Below, piece by piece: positions 33,980 to 42,984 of a stretch of DNA of 64,000 bases. The notes beneath the pieces are model-generated. The model saw only the letters and a list, made by a program, of their open reading frames with translations. It made no database searches and was not told the origin of the DNA. Both the position numbers and the translations under genes were made by a program. The stretch covers positions 4,402,001-4,466,000 of the forward strand of contig NZ_CP020809.1 of NCBI RefSeq assembly GCF_002157835.1, read 5' to 3'. The stretch is from Mycobacterium dioxanotrophicus (GTDB lineage Bacteria > Actinomycetota > Actinomycetes > Mycobacteriales > Mycobacteriaceae). The stretch's first letter is position 1. Each line of letters starts with the position of its first letter.

Positions 33980-35578
33980 ATGACCATCGCACCTAGCACC
34001 GAGCTCACCGGTGTAAACCTGATCGGCGACGCGGACGTCGCCGGCACCGGCGCCGAGTTCCAGGCTGTGGACCCCGCGACCGGGCAGAAGCTGCAACCGG
34101 TGTACCGCGAGGCGGACGAAGCGGTCATCGACCGCGCTGCCGAGCTGGCCTGGGATGCGTTTCACACCTACCGCCACACCAACTTTGAAGATCGCGCGGC
34201 GTTCCTTGAAACCATCGCCACCGAGATCGAGGGTATCGCCGCGCCCCTGGCCGAACGTGTCACCGCAGAGACCGGCATACCGCCCGCGCGTGTCAAGGGC
34301 GAGCTGGCCCGTACCACCGGTCAGCTCCGGCTCTTTGCCAACGTGATCAGGGAAGGCAGCTGGACCGGAGCGCGACTGGACACTCCCGACCCCCAGCGCA
34401 CTCCCCTGCCCAAGCCCGACTTGCGCCAGCGCCGCGTTCCGCTCGGCCCGGTCGCGGTCTTCTCCGCGAGCAACTTCCCGCTGGCATTTTCCGTTGCCGG
34501 CGGTGACACGGCCTCCGCACTCGCAGCGGGGTGCCCCGTGATCGTCAAGGCCCATCCTGCGCATCCGGGCACCTCAGAGCTCGTCGGCCGGGCCATCCGC
34601 GCAGCGGTGCACGCCCACAACTTGCCCGAGGGCACGTTCTCGCTGGTATTCGGTTCCGTCGCCACCGGAATCGCGCTCGTCAACGACCCCCGCGTGCGCG
34701 CGGTGGGATTCACCGGTTCGCGCAAAGCAGGCATCGCCCTCACCGAGGTCGCAGCTGCCCGCCCGGTACCGATTCCGGTGTACGCCGAAATGTCCAGTGT
34801 GAACCCCGTTTTCATGCTTCCCGGAGTGCTCGCGGAGCGAGCCGAGGCACTGGGTGCCGATTACATCGCGTCTGTGACGACGGGTAACGGGCAACTCTGC
34901 ACGAGCCCAGGGCTGGTGTTCGTCGTCGACAGTCCCGACGCCGACAAGTTCATCGCAGCCTCCACCGAGGCCGTCGAGAACGCGTCAACCGCGCCGATGC
35001 TCAACTCGGGTATCGCCGCGTCCTTCGAACAGGGTGTCCAACGCCTCGCTACGACCGACAACGTGGTCAAGGCCGCGGCCGCCGCGCCAGACGCAGCCAT
35101 TGCATGCTCCGGGCAGCCACAGTTGTTCGTCACCACGATCGATGCCTTCTTGTCGAGCCCTGCGCTCCAGGACGAGGTCTTCGGGCCGGCCTCGCTGATC
35201 GTTCGGGCCAGGGATATCGCTCAATTGGAAGCTGTCATCGATCAACTCGAAGGCCAGTTGACGGCGACCATCCACGCGGCACCGGCGGATTACAACGATG
35301 CCCGTGCGCTGCTGGACAAGCTGGAACTGATCGCTGGGCGCGTGCTCTTCAACGGCTGGCCCACGGGGGTGGAAGTCGGACACGCCATCGTGCATGGCGG
35401 GCCTTTCCCCGCGACATCGGCGCCTGCTACCACATCCGTGGGCAGCCGTGCGATCGAGCGCTTCCTGCGTCCCGTTGCCTACCAGAACATTCCGGAAGAC
35501 CTCCTGGCCGAGGAGTTGCGGTCAGGGGATCCGCTGCGCGTGTCACCCCTTGTCGACGGCACGCTCACCGCGAGGTAA
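33980..35578 (+). CDS. 2,5-dioxovalerate (alpha-ketoglutaric semialdehyde) dehydrogenase-type
   Basis: 532 residues, aldehyde dehydrogenase superfamily. Seen: FSASNFPLAFSVAGGDTASA, VKAHPAHPGTSELV, a general-base region EMSSVNPVFMLPG and the nucleophile in GNGQLCTSPGL. The HPAHPGTS motif and length point to the alpha-ketoglutaric semialdehyde dehydrogenase branch rather than generic ALDHs. The reaction would give 2-oxoglutarate, the last step of oxidative pentose, hexarate and 4-hydroxyproline breakdown. It diverges from the SDR-FAH-WhiB operon, and a second, partial relative lies at 63251-64000. It precedes the 4-hydroxybutyrate/PHA genes, so it may supply their precursor. Confidence 0.9.
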   Translation: MTIAPSTELTGVNLIGDADVAGTGAEFQAVDPATGQKLQPVYREADEAVIDRAAELAWDAFHTYRHTNFEDRAAFLETIATEIEGIAAPLAERVTAETGIPPARVKGELARTTGQLRLFANVIREGSWTGARLDTPDPQRTPLPKPDLRQRRVPLGPVAVFSASNFPLAFSVAGGDTASALAAGCPVIVKAHPAHPGTSELVGRAIRAAVHAHNLPEGTFSLVFGSVATGIALVNDPRVRAVGFTGSRKAGIALTEVAAARPVPIPVYAEMSSVNPVFMLPGVLAERAEALGADYIASVTTGNGQLCTSPGLVFVVDSPDADKFIAASTEAVENASTAPMLNSGIAASFEQGVQRLATTDNVVKAAAAAPDAAIACSGQPQLFVTTIDAFLSSPALQDEVFGPASLIVRARDIAQLEAVIDQLEGQLTATIHAAPADYNDARALLDKLELIAGRVLFNGWPTGVEVGHAIVHGGPFPATSAPATTSVGSRAIERFLRPVAYQNIPEDLLAEELRSGDPLRVSPLVDGTLTAR

Positions 35579-36401
35579 TGATTCTGTCCGCCAGTGCAAC
35601 TCGCTGAAAGCGCGGCAGATCCGTTCATCGAACCGGACGCCGTTCGTCGGCAGCTTGTGAACAGCTTTGCCCGACGCCGGGGTCGGTCGATCGCCTCGGG
35701 CCACGACATATTTGCAGACGAACTTATCGGCCGGCAAGAATGGCGGCAGGATCGGTCTCAGGCAATACGGTATTGAATCATTTAATGAATCGCCTCGAAC
35801 GCTCGATCCGACATACTCGGGCTCGGCGAACTTAGCGCATCTCACCAGTCGCGCATCATCCGCGGCCTCCTCCAGCGGCTTGAAATCAGCACAAAGATGC
35901 AGGCCAGGCCGCACGAGGCGGCCGAGTGCGCGCCGGGCAACCCGACCGTCATCGACACCTGTCGATTCACAAATTGGAATTAATGCGCGCCATTGACATA
36001 ACCACAGTATCGCTGCCCGAAGATTGAGCGGAGGCGCCTTGCCATCATCGGTTTGTCGAATTCCGATACGCGCTAGTGAAATATCTGCATGATGTGGTTT
36101 GACTATTCCGACCCGGCCAACTCGTGGAGGTTCAAAATGGTGCCCACCCCGATCACCAGTTCGTTGCGTGGCCGGTGAGGATCGGGTTCCGTATGTTGTC
36201 GCCGACTCGCGCATCTGGCGTAGTTCACGAAACCTCGTTGACACCAAGCTCTTTCACGGTGTTGCACATCGGACCGAAGACAGCTGCGAAGCCCGCCACG
36301 TCGGAAGCGCGCGAACCACTCAAACCTGATCGCCGGCGTCTCGTTCGAGAACATGCCGGAACTCATTGCATACCAACACCATCCATGAAGGGGATAGCCG
36401 C
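35579..36401. other. 823-bp region without a convincing gene
   Basis: The stretch is less GC-rich than its surroundings and has scattered short open frames on both strands. The longest, leftward 36247-35543, has no ribosome site, an atypical composition and overlaps the aldehyde dehydrogenase end, so I do not call it. The region may hold decayed sequence plus the promoter of the acetolactate-synthase-like gene; AAGGGG at 36389-36394 is that gene's ribosome site. Confidence 0.5.
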
Positions 36402-38081
36402 ATGATCAAGGGTTCGGATCTCTTTGTCAGGGCACTTGAGAACGAGGGCGTTACCCGCATATTCGGTGTGCCCGGCGAGGAGAATCTCGACTTCGTCGAA
36501 TCACTCAGAAACTCAAGCATCGAGCTGGTCGTGACGCGCCACGAGCAGTCGGCGGCGTTCATGGCCGCCACCCACGGCCGGCTCACAGGCCGACCCGGGG
36601 TGTGTCTCAGCACGCTGGGACCCGGAGCCCTGAACCTCGCCACCGGCGCGGCGTATGCGCACCTCGGTGCGATGCCGATGATCCTCATCACCGGCCAGAA
36701 GGCGATCAAGAGTAGCCAGCAGGCCCGCTTTCAGATCGTCGACATGGTCGCCACCATGAAGCCGCATACCAAGTTCTCGCGCCAGATCGTCAGCACCACA
36801 AGCATTCCCACGATCGTGCGGGAGGCGTTCCGCGTGGCGACCGAGGAACGACCGGGTCCCGTCCATCTGGAGCTGCCCGAAGACGTCGCAGGCGACATGG
36901 GCCCCGACGTGCCCCTGGTGCCGCCGCACCTCATCGAGTTGCCCATCGCTACACCGGCCGCGCTGGATCGGGTGGCAGAGATGGTGCGGCAGGCGTCACG
37001 CCCGCTGGTCATGGTGGGGGCCGCCGCGAGCCGGCCACGGTTGGGCGCATACCTGGGTGATTTCCTTGCACGCACGCGGATTCCGTTCTTCACCACCCAG
37101 ATGGGTAAAGGCGTGGTCGCGGACCACCCGGAAGGCCAGCCGATCGACCTGTGGGTGGGCACGGCGGCGCTCTCGGAACGTGACTACGTGCACGAGGCGA
37201 TCGACCGAGCCGACCTGATCCTCTCGATCGGTCACGACACAGTCGAAAAGCCACCGTTCTTGATGGGCCCCGGCGGCCCGACCGTCATCCATGTGGGATT
37301 CACCGCGGCCAATGTGGAGGAGGTGTATTTTCCGCACGCCTCGGTCATCGGTGACATCGGGCCCAACCTGTCGATGCTGGCCGACCGGCTGCAAGGGCAG
37401 CTGCCCAACGGGTCGGCGTTGCTTCCGCTGCGCGACGACATTCTGCGGCAGGTCATGGAAGGTTCCGACGATGACCGGTTCCCGCTCATCCCTCAGCGAA
37501 TCGTCGCAGACGTCCGCAAGGTGATGCCCGACGACGGCATCGTCGCCCTGGACAACGGCATGTACAAGATCTGGTTTGCGCGCAATTACCGCACTCCGCT
37601 GTCGAATACTCTGCTGCTCGACAACGCGTTGGCCACCATGGGCGCGGGTCTCCCGTCGGCGATGATGGCAGCGATCAACCACCCCGGGCGACAGGTGCTC
37701 GCGGTGTGCGGGGACGGCGGGTTCATGATGAATTCGCAGGAGCTGGAAACCGCGGTGCGACTCGGCCTGAACTTGGTCGTCCTGATCATCGAGGACAAGG
37801 CCTACGGCATGATCCGCTGGAAGCAAGCGGTAGACAAGTTCCCCGACTTCGGCATGACGTTCGGCAATCCCGATTTCATCGCCTACGCCGAGTCGTACGG
37901 CGCCTCCGGATCCCGGGTCGAGACGTGTGAAGAATTCGAGTCCGTCCTGCAATCGGCATTCGACCGCGGTGGCGTGCACGTCGTGGTCGTGCCGGTCGAT
38001 TACTCCGAAAACACAAGGGTTCTCATCGATCAACTGCAAAGCCGGGTACTCGCCGGAGGGGTCGCGAACAATGGAGATTAA
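36402..38081 (+). CDS. Acetolactate-synthase-like TPP enzyme, possible 2-oxoglutarate decarboxylase
   Basis: 559 residues from ATG 36402 behind AAGGGG. The three TPP-enzyme domains are present: IFGVPGEENLDFVESL and the catalytic Glu in VVTRHEQSAAFMAA; a central domain; and the C-terminal cofactor motif GDGGFMMNSQELETAV ... IIEDKAYGMIRWKQ. The usual Asn of the GDG-N motif is replaced by Glu-Asp (IIED). This is the single-subunit, catabolic-looking branch, with no regulatory-subunit gene beside it. Established: cyanobacterial 2-oxoglutarate decarboxylase, which makes succinic semialdehyde, is an acetolactate-synthase homologue. Linkage to 4-hydroxybutyrate-type genes suggests that reaction here, but acetolactate formation is not excluded. 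It overlaps the ADH gene by 11 bp. Confidence 0.8.
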   Translation: MIKGSDLFVRALENEGVTRIFGVPGEENLDFVESLRNSSIELVVTRHEQSAAFMAATHGRLTGRPGVCLSTLGPGALNLATGAAYAHLGAMPMILITGQKAIKSSQQARFQIVDMVATMKPHTKFSRQIVSTTSIPTIVREAFRVATEERPGPVHLELPEDVAGDMGPDVPLVPPHLIELPIATPAALDRVAEMVRQASRPLVMVGAAASRPRLGAYLGDFLARTRIPFFTTQMGKGVVADHPEGQPIDLWVGTAALSERDYVHEAIDRADLILSIGHDTVEKPPFLMGPGGPTVIHVGFTAANVEEVYFPHASVIGDIGPNLSMLADRLQGQLPNGSALLPLRDDILRQVMEGSDDDRFPLIPQRIVADVRKVMPDDGIVALDNGMYKIWFARNYRTPLSNTLLLDNALATMGAGLPSAMMAAINHPGRQVLAVCGDGGFMMNSQELETAVRLGLNLVVLIIEDKAYGMIRWKQAVDKFPDFGMTFGNPDFIAYAESYGASGSRVETCEEFESVLQSAFDRGGVHVVVVPVDYSENTRVLIDQLQSRVLAGGVANNGD

Positions 38082-39213
38082 AGCAGCGGTGTTGAACGCC
38101 ATGGGCGTTCAGGCACCCTACGCAGAGTCAAAGCCACTGACCATCGAGACTTTGAACCTGGACGAGCCTGGTCCCGGCGAAGTGCTGGTCCGGATCAAGG
38201 CGGCGGGACTGTGCCATTCCGACCTCTCGGTCATCAACGGCAACCGTCCGCGCCCGATGCCAATGGCGCTGGGCCACGAGGCATCCGGAATCGTCGAAGC
38301 GGTCGGACCGTCCGCGGGCATGGTGGGTGGAGACGAACTCAAACCCGGCGACCATGTGGTGTTCGTATTCGTACCGTCATGTGGACACTGCGAACCGTGT
38401 ACCGAGGGCCGACCGGCCTTGTGTGAGCCCGGTGCAGCGGCCAACGGTGCAGGGACCTTGCTCTCCGGCGCGAATCGACTGCGCCGACTGGACGGCACAG
38501 TCGTCAACCATCATCTGGGTGTGTCGGGGTTTGCCGAATACGCGACGGTCTCCCGGCACTCTGTGGTGAAGATCGATCCGGACCTGCCGTTGGTGGAGGC
38601 CGCACTGTTCGGTTGCGCGGTTCTCACCGGGGTGGGAGCAGTGATCAACACTGCGCGGATGCCCGCTGGGTCGTCGGCAGCTGTCATCGGCCTGGGCGGT
38701 GTGGGCTTGGCGGCCCTGCTGGGCGCCGTCGCCGCGGGTGCGCGGACTGTGGTCGCCATCGACCGGTCGGACAAAAAGCTCGAGTTCGCACGGGAACTCG
38801 GTGCGACCGCGGCCGTCAACGCACTCGACACGGACGCGGCCCAGCAGGTCCTGGACATCACCGGCGGTGGCGTCGAGTACGCATTCGACCTCACCGGTGC
38901 AACCAGCGCCCTCGAACTCGCGTATCGGATCACCCGCCGAGGCGGCACCACCGTCACCGCCGGCCTGCCTGCTCCGACCGCCACCATGCCGCTGGCACCG
39001 GTCACCCTGGTGGCCGAGGAGCGCACCCTCAAGGGCAGCTATATCGGCACCGCGGTACCCAGCCGCGACATCCCCCGCTACGTCCAGCTGTACCGGCGGG
39101 GTCTGCTTCCGGTCGATCGGCTGCTCACCGGGACGCTTGACTTGAAGGACATCAACGAGGGCTTCGATCGGCTGCACGCCGGACAGGCCATCCGCCAGGT
39201 GGTCGAACTATGA
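38071..39213 (+). CDS. Zinc-dependent alcohol dehydrogenase, possible succinic semialdehyde reductase
   Basis: 380 residues from ATG 38071. Medium-chain zinc ADH: catalytic-zinc ligands in GLCHSDLSV and GHEASGIVE, structural-zinc cysteines in CGHCEPCTEGRPALC, and the NAD(P)-binding GLGGVGLAALLGAVAAG. It resembles class III/mycothiol-type ADHs but is used here in an operon with PHA genes. In this setting it could reduce succinic semialdehyde to 4-hydroxybutyrate; that is inference from neighbours. Overlaps with the genes on both sides indicate one transcript. Confidence 0.85.
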   Translation: MEIKAAVLNAMGVQAPYAESKPLTIETLNLDEPGPGEVLVRIKAAGLCHSDLSVINGNRPRPMPMALGHEASGIVEAVGPSAGMVGGDELKPGDHVVFVFVPSCGHCEPCTEGRPALCEPGAAANGAGTLLSGANRLRRLDGTVVNHHLGVSGFAEYATVSRHSVVKIDPDLPLVEAALFGCAVLTGVGAVINTARMPAGSSAAVIGLGGVGLAALLGAVAAGARTVVAIDRSDKKLEFARELGATAAVNALDTDAAQQVLDITGGGVEYAFDLTGATSALELAYRITRRGGTTVTAGLPAPTATMPLAPVTLVAEERTLKGSYIGTAVPSRDIPRYVQLYRRGLLPVDRLLTGTLDLKDINEGFDRLHAGQAIRQVVEL

Positions 39214-40058
39214 CCAGCGATCCATGGGCGGATATGACGGCCCGATGGCGCGAAATCTATGACCAGAACGCCGCGGCAGCGCGTAAGAGCTGGCTCGATG
39301 GCCAATCGCAGCTGAGCAAGACATTCGCTGCCGGGGCCAAGGATTCGCACGGTACCGACGCGACGGCACTGGCGGATCTGTGGCGGTCCTGGCTGACGTT
39401 CGGCGACTCGATGTGGTGGGCACCCTCGACCAATGTCGGCGAAGCGTGGCCCGGCGCCAAGGCTCTCGGCACACTGACCGAGTCGCTCACCATGTCGTTG
39501 GCCAACGGCGGTGCGGTCAGTCAGGCGCTCCGGCGGATGGCCGACGGACCCCGCTTGGCCGATGTCGGCGCCTCGGAGCAGCGCACCGCCAAGGTCATGG
39601 AGCGATGGCTGGCCGTCCAGGAAGGTGCCCGCGTCTACGAAGGCATCGTCGCAGCGGCATGGTCCAGCGCCAATTCGCGATTTGCCGAACAACTTTCGCA
39701 GCGCGCCCGCGAAGGAACAGCCATGCCGGACGCGAAAGAGTCGCTCAAGCTGTGGCTGGACACGGCCAATGACGTTCTCCTGGAGACACATCGTTCCGAG
39801 AAGTTTCTGGAAGCCCAGCGGCGACTACTGCGGGACGGGATGGAATTCATGCTCGCCGAGCGGGAACTCGTGGAGGCTCTCGTCGAGCCCATCGGGTTGC
39901 CGACCCGCAGTGAGATCGACGAGGTTCATCAGAATGTCCACGAGCTCAAGCGGCGCGTACGGTCGCTCGAAAAGCAATTGGCCGCACGTGCTTTGAACCA
40001 AACGACACACGTCGAGTCGAGCCACGTGGACACGGTTCCCGGAGGAGATCAGCAGTGA
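39210..40058 (+). CDS. phaE: PHA synthase subunit PhaE (class III)
   Basis: 282 residues. PhaE features: the N-terminal MTSDPWADMTARWREIYDQ, an amphipathic helical body, and a C-terminal coiled coil (EIDEVHQNVHELKRRVRSLE). PhaE has no catalytic residues but is required for class III synthase activity. It overlaps the ADH stop by ATGA and shares one base with phaC (TGATG), matching a co-translated PhaE-PhaC pair. PhaE is poorly conserved, so the phaC neighbour carries most of the weight. Confidence 0.85.
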   Translation: MTSDPWADMTARWREIYDQNAAAARKSWLDGQSQLSKTFAAGAKDSHGTDATALADLWRSWLTFGDSMWWAPSTNVGEAWPGAKALGTLTESLTMSLANGGAVSQALRRMADGPRLADVGASEQRTAKVMERWLAVQEGARVYEGIVAAAWSSANSRFAEQLSQRAREGTAMPDAKESLKLWLDTANDVLLETHRSEKFLEAQRRLLRDGMEFMLAERELVEALVEPIGLPTRSEIDEVHQNVHELKRRVRSLEKQLAARALNQTTHVESSHVDTVPGGDQQ

Positions 40059-41215
40059 TGCCCGAGTCGATCCCAAACCCTGCTGAACTCCTGCGGGAGG
40101 CCGCTGCCTTCAATACGAAAGTGACAGCGGGTTTGGAGCGACTCAACTCGATCACCGATGATCAGGTTGAGATCGCCACCACCCCGAAAGATGCCGTCCT
40201 GCAAACGGACAAGGTGACGCTGTTTCGGTACCGGCCCCTGGCCGAGTCGCGAATCAGCACCCCTGTGTTGATCGTCTACAGCCTCATCGGCCGGTACACC
40301 ATGACCGATCTCCAGGAGGATCGCTCGCTGGTGCGCAACCTGCTCAACCTCGGCGTGGATCTGTGGGTCGTCGACTGGGGCAACCCCACCCGCGCGGACC
40401 GCTGGCTGAGTATCGATGACTACGTCTCGGGATACATCGACGACTGCGTGACCGCGATTCTCGATGCCACCGGCGCCGACAAGGTCAATCTGCTCGGCAT
40501 CTGTGAGGGCGGCGTATTCACGCTCGCCTACGCCGCACTCGAGCCCGCCCGGGTCAACAATCTGGTGCTCGCAATCACCCCGCTGGACTTCCACGCTGAT
40601 GAGCACGCCGCGGACGTGGAAAAGGGTTTCATCAACGTGTGGACCCGCAGTCTCACCAAAGAGGACGTCGATCAGATGATCGAGGTATGGGGCGTCTTGC
40701 CGGGCGAATTCATGGGCGCGGTGTTCTCGATGCTCACCCCGGTCCGGTCCGCCACCAAGTACAACCTCGACCTGCTGGACGTCGCAGACGACGAAAAAAA
40801 GCTCCTCAATTTCCTTCGTATGGAAAAATGGTTGGGCGACCGCCCCAATCACGCAGGCGAAGCAGCCAAACAATGGCTCAAAGAGCTCTACCAGGACAAC
40901 AAGCTGATCAATAACACCTGGAAGCTCGGTGACCGGGACGTCGACCTGTCGAAGGTCACCATGCCTGTTCTGAATATCTTTGCGCTCAACGACCACATCA
41001 TCCCGCCCGCGACGTCTCAGGTGCTCGACGGCAAGCTCGGAACCGACGATTACTCCGAGTTGGGACTGCCCGGAGGACACATCGGACTCTTCGTTTCGGC
41101 GAAATCCCAGGGAATTGTCGGAAATGGGATCGTGGACTGGCTTTCAGAACGGGACACCGCGAATAGTGCGGACCGAGCAGAAGTCGGATCTGGAACCAAC
41201 AACACTACGGAGTAA
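40058..41215 (+). CDS. phaC: Class III polyhydroxyalkanoate synthase PhaC
   Basis: 385 residues from ATG 40058. Alpha/beta-hydrolase synthase fold with the lipase-like box GICEGG; the nucleophile is Cys149, the same number as in the Allochromatium vinosum class III enzyme. The acid lies in NIFALNDHIIPPA and the base in GLPGGHIGLFVSAK. Class III synthases polymerise short-chain hydroxyacyl-CoA, including 4-hydroxybutyryl-CoA. The protein is slightly longer than the usual 355-365 residues owing to a C-terminal extension. Its context between an ADH and a CoA-transferase supports a 4-hydroxybutyrate-containing polymer. Confidence 0.93.
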   Translation: MPESIPNPAELLREAAAFNTKVTAGLERLNSITDDQVEIATTPKDAVLQTDKVTLFRYRPLAESRISTPVLIVYSLIGRYTMTDLQEDRSLVRNLLNLGVDLWVVDWGNPTRADRWLSIDDYVSGYIDDCVTAILDATGADKVNLLGICEGGVFTLAYAALEPARVNNLVLAITPLDFHADEHAADVEKGFINVWTRSLTKEDVDQMIEVWGVLPGEFMGAVFSMLTPVRSATKYNLDLLDVADDEKKLLNFLRMEKWLGDRPNHAGEAAKQWLKELYQDNKLINNTWKLGDRDVDLSKVTMPVLNIFALNDHIIPPATSQVLDGKLGTDDYSELGLPGGHIGLFVSAKSQGIVGNGIVDWLSERDTANSADRAEVGSGTNNTTE

Positions 41216-41224
41216 GGACCGACC

Positions 41225-41509
41225 ATGGGCAATGACAGTTTCTCACCGCAGTACTATGCCAAAGCCGTCGAAGACACCATCAAACGCATCGAAGAAATGA
41301 ACCGTCGAATGATCGAATCTTCGAAGAGTGCCGGCCTGGTTGCCCTCGACGCCTATGAGAAGGCGCTGCAGAGCATGCTGGAGTTCCAGGAGAAGGTGGC
41401 CGGAGCCAGCCAATTGGACTGGGTCTCAGCGCTTGCCAGCGCTCATGCGCAGTTCGTCGGTGACATCAGCGCCGCGTACATCAAAGCCGCCCGCGAGTCC
41501 CTCAAGTAG
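41225..41509 (+). CDS. Phasin-like granule protein
   Basis: 94 residues, helical, with IKRIEEMNRRMIESSKSAGL and DAYEKALQSMLEFQEKVAGA, and no Cys. Size, amphipathic heptads and position right after phaC identify a phasin that would coat PHA granules. It starts 9 bp after phaC. A second, degenerate copy lies just downstream (41557-41633). Confidence 0.8.
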   Translation: MGNDSFSPQYYAKAVEDTIKRIEEMNRRMIESSKSAGLVALDAYEKALQSMLEFQEKVAGASQLDWVSALASAHAQFVGDISAAYIKAARESLK

Positions 41510-41556
41510 CGCTGGAATCCGGCGCGCCCCTGCGCAGTTCGCCGCTGTCTCGATCG

Positions 41557-41633
41557 AACAGGCGGTCAAACGCATCGAAGAAACGAATGCCTACGAGAAG
41601 GCTCGACAGGGTCTCTCCGGCAATCGGTTGTAG
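41557..41633 (+). pseudogene. Remnant of a duplicated phasin gene
   Basis: An 18-base identity, TCAAACGCATCGAAGAAA, links 41566-41583 to 41280-41297 inside the phasin gene. The read-through VKRIEETNAYEKARQ fuses two segments that are apart in the intact phasin (IKRIEEMN and DAYEKALQ). It looks like a tandem duplication that then lost its start and middle. It has no start codon or ribosome site of its own. Confidence 0.6.
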
Positions 41634-41682
41634 GCCAGTCGCACTCTCCTAGACCCCAGCCCGCGCGGAAGAAGGCAACACG

Positions 41683-42969
41683 ATGACGTACCAGCAAAAT
41701 CTCAGCAAGCCCGTACCTCCCGAGGCGGTACTCGAATTCGTCGAGCCGGGTTCAGACATCATCATGCCCAACGCAAACGGGGAACCGGTCAAGGTCGTCG
41801 ACGCCCTCGAGGACCATGCCGAAGAGCTGCAGAACGTGCGAATTCACCAGATGCACGCGCTTCGTGAGCGCCGCTACATCAACGGCGAATTCGGCGATCA
41901 CCTACGGTACGTGTCCTACTTCCTGGCCCCGCCGTCGCGCAAGGCGTATCTCGAAGGCCACTGCGACCTGGTGCCCAACCACTTCAGTGAGGTACCCGAC
42001 CTTCTGCGTCGGTCTACCAAGTGTTCGTTGGTCATCGCCGCGGCCTCACCGCCCAACCGCCAGGGGTACTTCTCCCTGGGTACGAACTGCGACTACACGG
42101 CATCGCTGATCGGAAGGGCGCCGTTCTTCCTTGAGGTCAATGCGCAGATGCCCCGCACCTTCGGCGGCAACCAGGTGCACATCAGCCAGGTCGTGGGCTG
42201 GACCGAGGTCGACTACCCGCTGATCGAAGCCCACGCCGTGGTGCCGAACGACAAGGACCGGGCCATCGCCGCGCTGGTCGCCGAACGGATCGCCAACGGC
42301 TCCACCATCCAGGCCGGCATCGGCGGCATGCCCAATGCACTACTTGGAATGCTGAAGGGCCACAAGGACCTTGGGGTCCACACCGAACTGCTGTCGGATG
42401 GGGTTATCGACCTGGTCGAGTCCGGTGTGGTGACCGGCACCCACAAGACGCTGCGCCGCGGCAAGATCGTCACCACGCTGGCGCTCGGGTCCCAGCGTCT
42501 CTACGAATTCCTGCACGAGAATTCAGCCGTCGATTTCGCGCCGGTGGATTGGGTCAACGACCCGCGGGTCATTGCCCGGCAGCCGAACTTCGTCGCCATC
42601 AACGCCACCACCGAGGTGGACTTCTACGGGCAGTGCGCGTCGGAGACCGTGGCCGGAAAGTACTTCTCGTCGAGCGGTGGGCAGTACGACTTCTCCCGTG
42701 GCGCCATGTATTCCGACAACGGCCAGGGATTCATCGTGTTGCAGTCGACCACCCGGGACGGGATGAAATCGAAGATCACTCCGACGCTGACGCCGGGCTC
42801 TGTTGTCACCACGACCAAGAACACCGTTGACAAGATCGTCACCGAGTACGGCGTGGCCGAGATGCGCGGAAGGACGTTGCGGGAGCGCGCCAAGGCACTG
42901 ATCGAGATCGCTCACCCGAAGTTTCGGGACGAACTGACCGAATCTGCCCGCGCGATGGCCCTGATCTGA
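41683..42969 (+). CDS. 4-hydroxybutyrate CoA-transferase-like protein
   Basis: 428 residues of the acetyl-CoA hydrolase/transferase family, closest in layout to 4-hydroxybutyrate CoA-transferase (AbfT). Seen: IRIHQMHALRERRYINGEFG-like N-terminus, QAGIGGMPNALLGML, GVHTELLSDGVIDLVESG and a C-terminal VTEYGVAEMRGRTLRERAKA, each cited in part. It would exchange CoA between acetyl- or butyryl-CoA and 4-hydroxybutyrate. Linked to PhaEC upstream and a 4-hydroxybutyryl-CoA dehydratase-like gene 15 bp downstream. Confidence 0.85.
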   Translation: MTYQQNLSKPVPPEAVLEFVEPGSDIIMPNANGEPVKVVDALEDHAEELQNVRIHQMHALRERRYINGEFGDHLRYVSYFLAPPSRKAYLEGHCDLVPNHFSEVPDLLRRSTKCSLVIAAASPPNRQGYFSLGTNCDYTASLIGRAPFFLEVNAQMPRTFGGNQVHISQVVGWTEVDYPLIEAHAVVPNDKDRAIAALVAERIANGSTIQAGIGGMPNALLGMLKGHKDLGVHTELLSDGVIDLVESGVVTGTHKTLRRGKIVTTLALGSQRLYEFLHENSAVDFAPVDWVNDPRVIARQPNFVAINATTEVDFYGQCASETVAGKYFSSSGGQYDFSRGAMYSDNGQGFIVLQSTTRDGMKSKITPTLTPGSVVTTTKNTVDKIVTEYGVAEMRGRTLRERAKALIEIAHPKFRDELTESARAMALI

Positions 42970-42984
42970 CGGAGACGCAGCTAC

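Noticed and set aside
35543..36247. 234-codon open frame on the - strand
   Set aside because: No ribosome site, Arg/Cys-rich composition, overlap with the aldehyde dehydrogenase end and no recognised domain; treated as non-coding.
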